DNA of 9,265 nt from Pseudomonadota bacterium (GTDB taxonomy: Bacteria > Desulfobacterota > Desulfovibrionia > Desulfovibrionales > Desulfovibrionaceae), in NCBI GenBank assembly GCA_018822065.1, contig JAHJKV010000185.1, forward strand, positions 1-9,265. The letters are read 5' to 3'. Below the pieces are notes generated by a model. The model searched no databases, was not told the DNA's origin, and saw nothing but the letters and a program-made list of their open reading frames with translations. Of this stretch, positions 1 to 6,350 are shown in pieces (positions within the stretch are counted from its first letter, which is position 1; each line of letters opens with the position of its first letter). The position numbers were made by a program, and so were the translations under genes.

Positions 1-105
1 CGCGTCGCTCAGGTGGTCCAGCAGCAACACCCCGCCCCAGAGCAACCCGGCAGCAAGGACCAGACGCACGGTACGGTCAAAGGTATACGGCTTGTCATTC
101 AGCAT
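1..105 (-). CDS. AI-2E family transporter (PerM-like), N-terminal fragment
   Basis: Only the first 35 codons are inside the window; the gene continues beyond the left edge. Translation from the ATG at 105 begins MLNDKPYTFDRTVRLVLAAG and runs into a hydrophobic stretch (about residues 15-29) followed by DHLSDA. From memory this resembles the start of AI-2E/PerM-family permeases, in which a YTFDR-like motif precedes the first membrane helix and a LSD motif leads into the second. Those are multi-pass inner-membrane proteins, and some export the quorum signal AI-2 or act as ion antiporters. The start is supported by GAGG about 8 nt upstream. It lies 91 bp downstream of motB on the same strand, so it may be read through from the stator operon or use the weak promoter at 134-162. 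Family assignment rests on 35 residues only. Confidence 0.6.
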   Translation of the reverse strand, partial: MLNDKPYTFDRTVRLVLAAGLLWGGVLLLDHLSDA

Positions 106-133
106 GTTTCCGCCTCATAAATGGTATGTGCGG

Positions 134-162
134 TGAATATCACGGGTGATGGGTGACGGCAA
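134..162 (-). promoter_or_regulatory. weak candidate sigma70 promoter before the AI-2E-type gene
   Basis: On the minus strand, TTGCCG (157-162, 4 of 6 to consensus) is followed after exactly 17 bp by TATTCA (134-139, 3 of 6). It sits in the 91-bp gap between motB and the permease gene. No terminator hairpin is visible in this gap, so readthrough from motB is equally likely. The spacer contains a tandem TCACCC(A/G) repeat. Confidence 0.25.
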
Positions 163-196
163 ATAGGGTGCTGGATTGGCGGCTACTTCTGGTCTG

Positions 197-889
197 CTAG
201 TCCGGCTTGACCAGGATGACCACGCGGCGGTTTTTGCTGCGGCCCGAGTCCTTGTTGTTGTCGGCGATGGGTCGAGTGTCGGCCAGGCCGAGAACCTGGA
301 TGCGGTCCTTGGGGAAACCCTGGTCGATGAAGAAGCGGGCCACGGCAGAGGCGCGGGCCGAGGAGAGTTCCCAGTTGGAGGGGAACTGGGATGAGCGGAT
401 GGGCAGATTGTCCGTGTGTCCCTCGATGATCAGCGAATAGTCGGTCTTGGTCAGTGGGCCTGCCAGCCTGCCGAGCAGGTCACGTGCCTTGGGCTTCAGG
501 TCCGCCCGGGCGAGGTCGAAGAGGATCTTGTCGCCCAGGCTGATGGCCACAGCGTGGGGATCGGCTCGCATCTTCATGTCCACGGCGTCGCGGTCCTCAC
601 CGATAAGCGTGGAGAGTTCCAGTTGCAGTTCAAAGAGGTTGGTTGTGGTGGCGTCCACCTCGGCCACGATCGCGCCGTCCTCCTGGGTGACCTTGGTCTT
701 GGGCGCGTTTTTGCCGCCCATGGCCTCGGCCATGACCGAACTCATGGCGTCATATTTTTCCTTGTCCACCTGGGTCACGGTCATCAGCAGCACGAAAAAG
801 CAGAGCAACAGGGTCATCATGTCGGCCAGGGTCAGGGCCCAGCCGGATTCGTCATGATCAGGGTGTCGCTTCTTCTTGAATTGGTTCAT
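197..889 (-). CDS. motB: Flagellar motor stator protein MotB (PomB type)
   Basis: This is a 230-residue stator B subunit that anchors the ion-conducting MotA/MotB complex to peptidoglycan. A short charged N-terminus (residues 1-15) leads to a single membrane helix (about 17-38), LTLADMMTLLLCFFVLLMTV, with Asp23 at the conserved ion-binding position. The OmpA-like peptidoglycan-binding domain (about 118-228) carries EGHTDN at 156-161, NWELSSARA at 172-180 and NRRVVI at 220-225. The membrane segment resembles Vibrio PomB (ADLMSLLMCFFVLL) more than Escherichia MotB, so sodium coupling is possible. The frame is open from 928, but that start would lie inside motA. The ATG at 889 with AGGA about 8 nt upstream gives the usual family N-terminus and a 17-bp gap to motA. 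It is the third gene of the minus-strand operon. A MotB paralogue not used by the flagellum cannot be excluded. Confidence 0.92.
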   Translation of the reverse strand: MNQFKKKRHPDHDESGWALTLADMMTLLLCFFVLLMTVTQVDKEKYDAMSSVMAEAMGGKNAPKTKVTQEDGAIVAEVDATTTNLFELQLELSTLIGEDRDAVDMKMRADPHAVAISLGDKILFDLARADLKPKARDLLGRLAGPLTKTDYSLIIEGHTDNLPIRSSQFPSNWELSSARASAVARFFIDQGFPKDRIQVLGLADTRPIADNNKDSGRSKNRRVVILVKPD

Positions 890-906
890 GGGCGGTTCCT
901 GCGGCC

Positions 907-1677
907 CTAGGCCTTGATGGAGGCCCACTTTCGCGGCGGGAGATAGCCCATGAGCTTGTCGCGCACGATGGGTGCGGGCGTCTTGTCCTTGATGAACAGG
1001 ATGCCGTCGCGGATGACGGACATGAGGATCAGTCGTTCCTCCACGCGCTTTTCCACCTTGGTGGCGATGGGAGTGAAAAACATGTTGGCAAAGAGCGCGC
1101 CGTAGAGCGTGGTGGTCAGGGCCGTGGCCATGGCCGGGCCGATGTTTCCGATGTCCTCGCCCATGCTCTGCATCATTGCGATGAGCCCGATGAGGGTGCC
1201 GATGATCCCGAAGGCGGGAGAGAGCTTGGCCATGGTGCGATAGATTCCCGCAGCCGAATACTCCTGCTCGTAGGATTGCTGGATGCGGTTATCCAGAATC
1301 TCTTTCAGCTCCTCCTGGGAATAGCCGTCCACAAGCATCTGCAAACCGTCGCGCAAAAATTCGTTTTCAATGCGCTTAAGCCCCTGTTCCAAGTGTGCCT
1401 CGCCCTTGGTTGAAACCTGCTTGGAGAGGTTCACGAGCACCTTGATGTAGTTTGCGGTGGGTAGTTCCTCGGCTCCCAGGGCGGTCATGAACACGCCGAG
1501 CACCCGGGCGACTTCCCGCAGGGGATAGCAGATGAAGGTGGCGGCGATGGTGCCGCCGCAGACGATGGCGATGCCGGGCAGGTTGATGAAGACCTCCACC
1601 GAATCCGTGGACATGTAGGTGGCTCCGCAGAGAATGGCGATGCCGCAGATGATTCCGATGATCGTGGCGATATTCAC
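907..1677 (-). CDS. motA: Flagellar motor stator protein MotA (PomA type)
   Basis: This 256-residue integral membrane stator A subunit forms the ion channel with MotB and pushes on the rotor protein FliG. Four membrane segments are seen at about residues 3-21, 33-51, 152-172 and 183-203, with the large cytoplasmic loop between the second and third. Conserved prolines sit at P154 (KLSPAFGIIGTLIGLIAMM) and P203 (FANMFFTPIATKVEKR), matching the two functional prolines of the family. The motif IGPAMATALTTTLYGALFAN is almost the same as in PomA, supporting a PomA-type channel. The loop holds charged residues including K91, E97, R109, D110 and D117 in the region that contacts FliG. The start is a GTG whose G is the last base of the upstream stop codon (TAGTG), with AAAGGGG about 10-14 nt upstream, so translation is probably coupled to the preceding gene. 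Length is normal. Confidence 0.92.
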   Translation of the reverse strand: MNIATIIGIICGIAILCGATYMSTDSVEVFINLPGIAIVCGGTIAATFICYPLREVARVLGVFMTALGAEELPTANYIKVLVNLSKQVSTKGEAHLEQGLKRIENEFLRDGLQMLVDGYSQEELKEILDNRIQQSYEQEYSAAGIYRTMAKLSPAFGIIGTLIGLIAMMQSMGEDIGNIGPAMATALTTTLYGALFANMFFTPIATKVEKRVEERLILMSVIRDGILFIKDKTPAPIVRDKLMGYLPPRKWASIKA

Positions 1678-2849
1678 TACGCAGGCACCCCTTTGATCGT
1701 TTTGATCATGCTGATGAGCTCATCCTGGATGTCTTCAGCCTCGGTTTCATCTACATGTTCCCGGCCCTTGGCCTCTTCCTGGACGATGGAGGCGATTTTT
1801 TTGGATAGAGCGCCGACAATTTTGTTTTTGGCTTCCTCGCCAGCAACGCTCAGCAGGATGCCGATCTTGTAATAGCCCAGACTGGAAAAGGCTTCTTGCA
1901 AGGTTGCTTTGTCCACGAAGACGATGTCGTTGACGTCTTCCAGTTCCTCGATGTTCTTTTTTTTGCGCGTCACCTTCTGGAAGAATTCCTTGCCCTTGGT
2001 CTTGGCCCATTGCCGGATGTTCTTGCCGTCGAAGAAGAAAAGGGATTCGGGTAGTTCTCCCTGCGCGATTTTTTTGTAGATGATCTCCGGGTTGGTGCCA
2101 ACGGCTTCGGCGAAATCAAAGAGGTCGATGTATTCAAGTTCGGTTTCATCCAGGCCAGCGTCGTTGAGTTCCTTCTGGAGATTGGTGGCGACCTGGAGGA
2201 AATTCGCGGTGTCGGAAATCTTGATGAACCGTTCCGCAAAGGCCTTGTCCAACTTTCGGTTGTCGATGGAAAGGATATTCAGGTTGCCAAGTTTTTCCAA
2301 GACCAGATCGATGTCCAACTGTGTCACCAGCAGGACTTCCTTGCAGACTTTGGTGAAATCGGAACGCTTGAGGCCCAGACTGTGGTTGGGGTCCTTGCGG
2401 GCTTCCTGGGGCGGGGTTTGCAGGTGATTCCGGTAGGCTATCTCCAGAAGACGGCAGATGGAAAGAAACGAATTCTTGTGGGTGCCGCCGCCGCTTGCTG
2501 CGCGGCGATCTGCCGCCTGGACCTTTTTTACCAGCAGGCTGACCAGATGCTTGACGGTCTTGGGGCTTTGTCCCAAGAGGTTTGAAATCAGTTGCTTGCT
2601 GATGACCACCACATCACAGTATTCAGCCGCTTCAGCTGTTTCCGTCCGGGGCAGGCCCGCAAGGGCTCCCATTTCTCCAAAAATCTCGCCTTTTCCAAGG
2701 TGGGCGAATTTTTCTCGCTTGTTTCCCTGGGTCTTGAAGAGATTGACGGACCCTTTCTGGATGAGGAAGGCCGTGGTTCCAGCCTGGCCTTCTTTGTAGA
2801 TATTCTGGTCCTTGTAGAAGGACTTGACGTTGGTTGATTCACTTCCCAT
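1677..2849 (-). CDS. Cyclic-nucleotide-binding protein with HTH domains and a FliG C-terminal-like domain
   Basis: This 390-residue soluble protein is the first gene of the operon with motA and motB. Residues 10-115 form a cNMP-binding domain. The phosphate-binding cassette (54-75, GEIFGEMGALAGLPRTETAE) keeps the Glu59 and Arg68-Thr69 that contact the nucleotide in CRP/PKA-type domains. Residues about 125-210 look like a degenerate CRP-type winged helix. Residues about 240-292 (FDFAEAVGTNPEIIYKKIAQ, then IRQWAKTKG) resemble an excisionase/MerR-like HTH, preceding a basic run RKKK. Residues 306-387 resemble the last domain of FliG: about 70 residues from LQEAFSS align with E. coli FliG (recalled) with no gap. 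K351 replaces Arg281 and E358-E359 replace Asp288-Asp289 of the torque helix, while Lys264 and Arg297 are not kept. I infer that it links a second messenger to the stators. Alternatively, it is a transcription regulator with a chance helical match. Start ATG has AGGGGA close upstream. Confidence 0.8.
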   Translation of the reverse strand: MGSESTNVKSFYKDQNIYKEGQAGTTAFLIQKGSVNLFKTQGNKREKFAHLGKGEIFGEMGALAGLPRTETAEAAEYCDVVVISKQLISNLLGQSPKTVKHLVSLLVKKVQAADRRAASGGGTHKNSFLSICRLLEIAYRNHLQTPPQEARKDPNHSLGLKRSDFTKVCKEVLLVTQLDIDLVLEKLGNLNILSIDNRKLDKAFAERFIKISDTANFLQVATNLQKELNDAGLDETELEYIDLFDFAEAVGTNPEIIYKKIAQGELPESLFFFDGKNIRQWAKTKGKEFFQKVTRKKKNIEELEDVNDIVFVDKATLQEAFSSLGYYKIGILLSVAGEEAKNKIVGALSKKIASIVQEEAKGREHVDETEAEDIQDELISMIKTIKGVPA

Positions 2850-2945
2850 TGGATTCCCCTGGTCCGATGTTGGCTTGGGGAAGAATATACCCCTCTATTG
2901 GACCTTAGCCAGTTTCCCTAAAAAGCACAACAGCCTGTGAGATCG

Positions 2946-2963
2946 TTTTGAAAGACTTCAAAA
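2946..2963. promoter_or_regulatory. 18-bp perfect palindrome, candidate operator (CRP/FNR- or Rex-like geometry)
   Basis: The sequence TTTTGAA-AGAC-TTCAAAA is a perfect 7-bp inverted repeat with a 4-bp spacer. It directly abuts the minus-strand -10 box (2965-2970) and covers the predicted transcription start, a typical repressor position. The core reads TTGA-N6-TCAA, the geometry of CRP/FNR-family sites. The whole 18 bp also resembles the Rex site TTGTGAA-N4-TTCACAA with one mismatch per half. The regulator is unknown. Confidence 0.5.
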
Positions 2964-2964
2964 T

Positions 2965-2993
2965 ATTATAGACAGGAAAACAATCGTTGTAAG
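2965..2993 (-). promoter_or_regulatory. sigma70-type promoter of the CNBD-motA-motB operon
   Basis: On the minus strand a consensus TATAAT (2965-2970) is preceded by CTTACA (2988-2993, 4 of 6 to TTGACA) with a 17-bp spacer. Transcription would start near 2958, giving a leader of about 110 nt before the ATG at 2849. This is the best promoter match in the window. Confidence 0.6.
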
Positions 2994-3004
2994 CAAAATA
3001 CCGC

Positions 3005-3033
3005 TTGGAGTTTGAGGCTAGAAGGGGTATAGG
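3005..3033 (+). promoter_or_regulatory. candidate promoter of the bactofilin gene
   Basis: TTGGAG (3005-3010) and TATAGG (3028-3033) are spaced by 17 bp and point toward the bactofilin gene, with a start of transcription near 3040. Both boxes are only moderate matches (3 of 6 and 4 of 6). The region is divergent with the stator-operon promoter, with about 12 bp between the two sets of boxes. Confidence 0.35.
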
Positions 3034-3101
3034 AAACAACTGCGTAGCAGGTGTGCATGCCTGTTTCCAACCAGAAGGGCGGATGCCCCAGGGACGGGAC
3101 A

Positions 3102-3581
3102 ATGGGATTATTGCGTAAAAGAATATCTGGAACCATGGACAGCCATTCAGGCGAGTTCAATGCGTTTCTGGGTGCTGGAACTGAGTATTTGGGCCGCCTC
3201 GACTTTGTGGGGACTGTCAGGATCGATGGGATTTTTCATGGTGAAATCGTTTCCGAGGGAGCCCTTGTGCTCGGTCGGGAGGCGATTATCCAGGGACAGA
3301 TTTCTGTGGGCACGCTCTTCTCGGACGGCAAGATCGTCGGGGATGTCGAAGTGAAAAGCAAGGCGGTGCTCCAAAAAAACTCGACCCTTGAAGGAAGTCT
3401 CAAGACCCCGGCGCTGGTCGTCGAGGAAGGGGCTGCCATTGAGGGCAGTCTGGAGATGTCCAACGCTTCGGTGCTGGCTGCTACGGGTGCAAAGGTAGAA
3501 GCGGTGGGATTCGAGCCTGATGCCGAAGACGAACCGTATCTTTCGGAATCATCTGCAAATACTGATAAAGTTGCCGTATAA
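3102..3581 (+). CDS. Bactofilin family cytoskeletal protein
   Basis: This 159-residue protein polymerises without nucleotide into filaments that serve as membrane-near scaffolds for cell shape, wall synthesis or appendage placement, depending on the species. The core (about residues 18-120) opens with the family hallmark GEFNAFLGAGTEYLGRL and DFVGTVRIDGIFHGEI, followed by repeated beta-helix rungs with Gly and hydrophobic residues at regular spacing (ALVLGREAIIQGQISVGTLF, then GDVEV, GSLKT and EGSLEM). The basic N-terminus (MGLLRKRIS) and acidic C-terminal tail (138-159) flank the core as in other bactofilins. The frame stays open upstream to a GTG at 3051. I chose the ATG at 3102 because AGGGA lies 7 nt upstream and the protein then begins as usual; the ATG at 3135 is another option. 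The gene is divergent from the stator operon and is followed 11 bp later by a small gene. Confidence 0.85.
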   Translation: MGLLRKRISGTMDSHSGEFNAFLGAGTEYLGRLDFVGTVRIDGIFHGEIVSEGALVLGREAIIQGQISVGTLFSDGKIVGDVEVKSKAVLQKNSTLEGSLKTPALVVEEGAAIEGSLEMSNASVLAATGAKVEAVGFEPDAEDEPYLSESSANTDKVAV

Positions 3582-3592
3582 TCGGAGGAAGA

Positions 3593-3757
3593 ATGTTTGA
3601 ATTGGTACAGATCATTGGTGAAAATGAAATACCGTATGCTGTTCGAGCCAAGAGTCTCGACGCGCAACTTTTGAAACAGATGCACATCCGTTCGATCGCT
3701 CCTGGAACTGTCGATGTGCGCGAAGCCAAGAAACCGGCTGCCAAGAGCAAAAAATAG
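3593..3757 (+). CDS. Small lysine-tailed protein of unknown function (54 aa)
   Basis: The ATG at 3593 follows a near-perfect ribosome binding site (GGAGGAA, 2 nt before the ATG-proximal GA) and lies 11 bp after the bactofilin stop codon, so the two are very likely one transcript. The product starts MFELVQIIGENEIPYAVRAK and ends in a basic tail (EAKKPAAKSKK). No membrane segment, signal peptide or cysteine is seen. The first 40 residues look folded (beta-strand, then helix), and the tail could bind nucleic acid, membrane or an acidic partner such as the acidic bactofilin tail. I do not recognise the family. It ends just before a strong terminator, which supports it as a real last gene. Confidence 0.7.
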   Translation: MFELVQIIGENEIPYAVRAKSLDAQLLKQMHIRSIAPGTVDVREAKKPAAKSKK

Positions 3758-3772
3758 TTTGCAAACGTCAGA

Positions 3773-3811
3773 AAAGCCCCCCGATCGTCAGGTCGAGGGG
3801 GCTTTGTTTTT
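3773..3811. terminator. Rho-independent terminator, probably bidirectional
   Basis: AAAGCCCCC (3773-3781) pairs with GGGGGCTTT (3797-3805), with a further short CGA/TCG pairing inside the loop region, and is followed on the plus strand by GTTTTTG. It closes the bactofilin operon. Read on the minus strand, the stem is followed by TTTT, so it can also end tex transcripts, whose stop codon lies 47 bp further right. Confidence 0.85.
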
Positions 3812-3857
3812 GTATTTCGATCCACTCATTTGCACGCAAGGCGTGTTGGCGGAGAGG

Positions 3858-6008
3858 TCATGCCTTTGAAGGCGGCGGCTTTGTCTCAAGGCCCCGCATG
3901 CTCAGCCCGATCCGCCCGCGCTGCAAGTCGACTTCCATCACCCGTACCAGCACCTCTTTGCCCACAGAGACGATCTCTGCCGGGTCGGCTACGAAACGAT
4001 CGGCCAACTGGCTGACGTGCACCATGCCGTCACGGTGGACGCCGATATCGACGAAAGCGCCGAATTTGGTCACGTTGGTGACGATGCCGGGCAGTTCGAG
4101 CCCGGTAGTCAGATCCTCGATCCGGTTCACGCCCTCGGCAAAGGCAAAGGCACTGAATCCTGCCCTGGGGTCTCGGCCTGGTTTTTCCAGCTCCGCCATG
4201 ATGTCGGTTAAGGTCGGCAGGCCGATATCCTCGGAAACATATTCCCCAAGGTGCACCCTGGCTCTGGCTTCGGTGTCGGCCAGAAGCTGCGCCACGGTGC
4301 ATTTTACGTCGCGGGCCATGCGCCGGACCAAGGTGTAACGTTCGGGGTGGACCGCGCTTTGGTCCAAGGGCTCTTCGCCGCGAACCCGCAGGAAACCGGC
4401 GGCCTGTTCATAGGCCTTTGGTCCAAGGCGCCGGACTTGGCGCAGCTCGTTTCTGGTTTTGAAAGGGCCGTGTTCATCTCGGTGGGTCACCACGGCCTTG
4501 GCCAGGGCCGGACCCAGGCCGGAGACAAAGGTCAGCAGTTCCTGGCTGGCCGTGTTCACATCCACCCCCACTGCGTTCACGCAGCTCATGACCACATCGT
4601 CCAGGGCCTTGCGCAGTCCGGCCTGATCGACATCATGCTGGTATTGGCCCACACCGATGGATTTGGGGTCCAGTTTTACCAGTTCGGCCAGGGGGTCCAT
4701 GAGCCTGCGGCCAATGCTAATGGCACCGCGTACGGTCAGGTCCAGGTCTGGAAATTCCTGCCGGGCGATCTCGGAGGCGGAGTAGATCGAAGCCCCGGCC
4801 TCGTTCACCAGGACCACGGGGAGAGTGAGGCCCAGTTCGCGCACAAAGGCTTCGGTTTCCCGGCCCGCAGTTCCATTGCCGATGCCAATGGTCTGCACCT
4901 TGAACCGGTCACAGAGGTCTTTGACCACCGTTGCCGCGGCTGCCCGCTCGCTGGCAGAGGTGGTGGGATAGATTGTGGTGTGGTGCTCCAGGCCGCCTTG
5001 GGCATCCAGGACCACCAGCTTGGCCCCAGTCCGAAAGCCAGGGTCCATGGCCATCACCCGTTGCTGCCCAAGGGGCGGTGCCAGGAGCAGCCCGCGCAGG
5101 TTGGAGGCAAAGATCCTGATGGCCTCGGCATCGGCCCGGTTCTTCACCTCAGCCCGCATTTCGCTCTCCAGGGAAGGGGCCAGCAATCGCTTGCAGCCGT
5201 CCACCAGGGCGGCGTCCACCTCCAACGCGTCTGGTCCCCGGCCTCGCAGCATGGAGCGTCTGGCCAGTTCAAATATTTCTTCTTCCGGCGGTCGCAGGCA
5301 GAGCGAGAGGAACCCTTCGGCCTCACCCCGAAACATGGCCAGGGCGCGATGCCCTGGAATGGTGCGCAAGGGTTCATCCCAGGCAAACCAGTCGCGGAAG
5401 GTCGCTCCTGCCTCCTGTTTGCCCTTGAGAACAGTAGAAATGAACCGGCCTCTGCGGGAAAAGAGTGCCCGCATGGTCATCCGCAGCCGGGGGTCTTCGG
5501 TCATGCCTTCGGCCATGATGTCTCGCGCTCCGGCCAGGGCGCTCGCAACATCAGGAACGTCCTTGGCGGCATCTACAAAGGGTCGGGCCAGGGCATGGGG
5601 GTCGCGTCCCTTCTGGGCCAGCAGCGCCTGGGCCAGGGGGTCGAGTCCACGTTCCCGTGCCATGGAAGCCCTGGTGCGCCGCTTGGGCCGATAGGGCAGA
5701 TACAGGTCCTCCAGGCTGGTCTTGTCCTGGGCCTGTTCCAGGGCAGTCTGCAATTCAGGGGTGAGGAGTTCCCGCTCTTCCAGCGATGCCAGGATGGCCC
5801 CTCGACGCTTGTCGAGTTCGGCCAGTTTTTCCAGGCGATCGCGAATGGCTGCGACAGCCACTTCGTCCAGGGACCCGGTTGCCTCTTTGCGGTAGCGGGC
5901 GACAAAGGGCACGGTGGCACCTTCGTCCACAAGTCGGGCCACTGCCGCCACTTGGGAGACGGATAGGGACATCTCGCCAGCAATGCGGGGATAATAGTTC
6001 TCATGCAC
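3858..6008 (-). CDS. tex: Tex family transcription accessory protein (S1 RNA-binding)
   Basis: This 716-residue full-length Tex is a conserved cytoplasmic nucleic-acid-binding protein related to eukaryotic Spt6 and implicated in transcription and RNA processing. The N-terminal Tex_N helical region (about 5-195) includes ATVPFVARYRKEATGSLDEV and DLYLPYRPKRRTRA, both family signatures. A YqgF/RNase H-like domain follows (about 316-440: MDPGFRTGAKLVVLD, GIGNGTAGRETEAFV), then helix-hairpin-helix motifs (about 483-545: VDVNTASQELLTFVSGLGPA, FKTRNELRQVRRLGPKAYEQ). An S1 domain comes at about 637-706 (LPGIVTNVTKFGAFVDIGVH, DGMVHVSQLAD, GLSMR). The start is a GTG at 6008 with AAGGA 9 nt upstream; an ATG at 6004 is out of frame. 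It stands alone, convergent with the bactofilin operon, and shares a terminator with it. Nothing appears broken. Confidence 0.95.
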   Translation of the reverse strand: MHENYYPRIAGEMSLSVSQVAAVARLVDEGATVPFVARYRKEATGSLDEVAVAAIRDRLEKLAELDKRRGAILASLEERELLTPELQTALEQAQDKTSLEDLYLPYRPKRRTRASMARERGLDPLAQALLAQKGRDPHALARPFVDAAKDVPDVASALAGARDIMAEGMTEDPRLRMTMRALFSRRGRFISTVLKGKQEAGATFRDWFAWDEPLRTIPGHRALAMFRGEAEGFLSLCLRPPEEEIFELARRSMLRGRGPDALEVDAALVDGCKRLLAPSLESEMRAEVKNRADAEAIRIFASNLRGLLLAPPLGQQRVMAMDPGFRTGAKLVVLDAQGGLEHHTTIYPTTSASERAAAATVVKDLCDRFKVQTIGIGNGTAGRETEAFVRELGLTLPVVLVNEAGASIYSASEIARQEFPDLDLTVRGAISIGRRLMDPLAELVKLDPKSIGVGQYQHDVDQAGLRKALDDVVMSCVNAVGVDVNTASQELLTFVSGLGPALAKAVVTHRDEHGPFKTRNELRQVRRLGPKAYEQAAGFLRVRGEEPLDQSAVHPERYTLVRRMARDVKCTVAQLLADTEARARVHLGEYVSEDIGLPTLTDIMAELEKPGRDPRAGFSAFAFAEGVNRIEDLTTGLELPGIVTNVTKFGAFVDIGVHRDGMVHVSQLADRFVADPAEIVSVGKEVLVRVMEVDLQRGRIGLSMRGLETKPPPSKA

Positions 6009-6350
6009 AGGGATATTTCCTTGATCTCGCTACCGGGCGTGTTTCTCTCACGTCCTTGGCGGTGTGTTCTAAAAGATGTGCCAGCTCGGTTCGGTCGTGT
6101 CGTCTCTTCTTCATAGATGGTACACGAGAACGAGGACGTTCGGAAGGAACTCTTCAGCCCATTCCCTAGCCCGACCGCTTTGGAGACAGTGCGGCGCGCC
6201 GGTTGAATGTGTTGAAGAGCGAGACGGGGCCCACAAGAGCGTCTTGACACTGGGCCAAAAACTGAACGAAGGTGGGCCAACGGATCAAAAATGCAGATCA
6301 ATATGGTGCGTAATGCGGCCCTTGTCCGGCACCCCAAGGATTGATTCCCT
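6009..6350. other. 342-bp intergenic region with hairpin and tandem repeat
   Basis: This divergent region lies between tex and the glycosyltransferase gene. I see no gene, tRNA or convincing promoter. It holds an imperfect hairpin: GGCCCA-CAAGA (6228-6238), loop GCG, then TCTTG (6242-6246), a 4-nt bulge, and TGGGCC (6251-6256). An 8-bp direct repeat TGGGCCAA occurs at 6251-6258 and 6273-6280, 22 bp apart. A consensus TTGACA at 6244-6249 has no matching -10 box. AAGGA lies 10 nt before the ATG at 6351. Confidence 0.5.

Noticed and set aside
416..910. Plus-strand open frames opposite motB
   Set aside because: They are shadows of the clear MotB frame, with low-complexity Gly/His-rich translation and no known motif.
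890..928. Longer motB start at 928
   Set aside because: It would overlap motA and add 13 residues (MGLHQGLGPQEPP) that lack family resemblance. The ATG at 889 has a better ribosome binding site.
4251..5966. Long plus-strand open frame (571 codons) opposite tex
   Set aside because: The minus-strand frame encodes an unmistakable complete Tex. The plus frame shows no domain, no ribosome binding site and only codon-bias-driven openness, so it is a shadow.
6078..6083. Minus-strand TGGCAC resembling a sigma54 -24 box upstream of tex
   Set aside because: The -12 position reads TTAG instead of TTGC, so the essential GC is missing.
6244..6249. Consensus TTGACA upstream of the glycosyltransferase gene
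   Set aside because: No TATAAT-like hexamer occurs 16-18 bp downstream, so I do not call a promoter.
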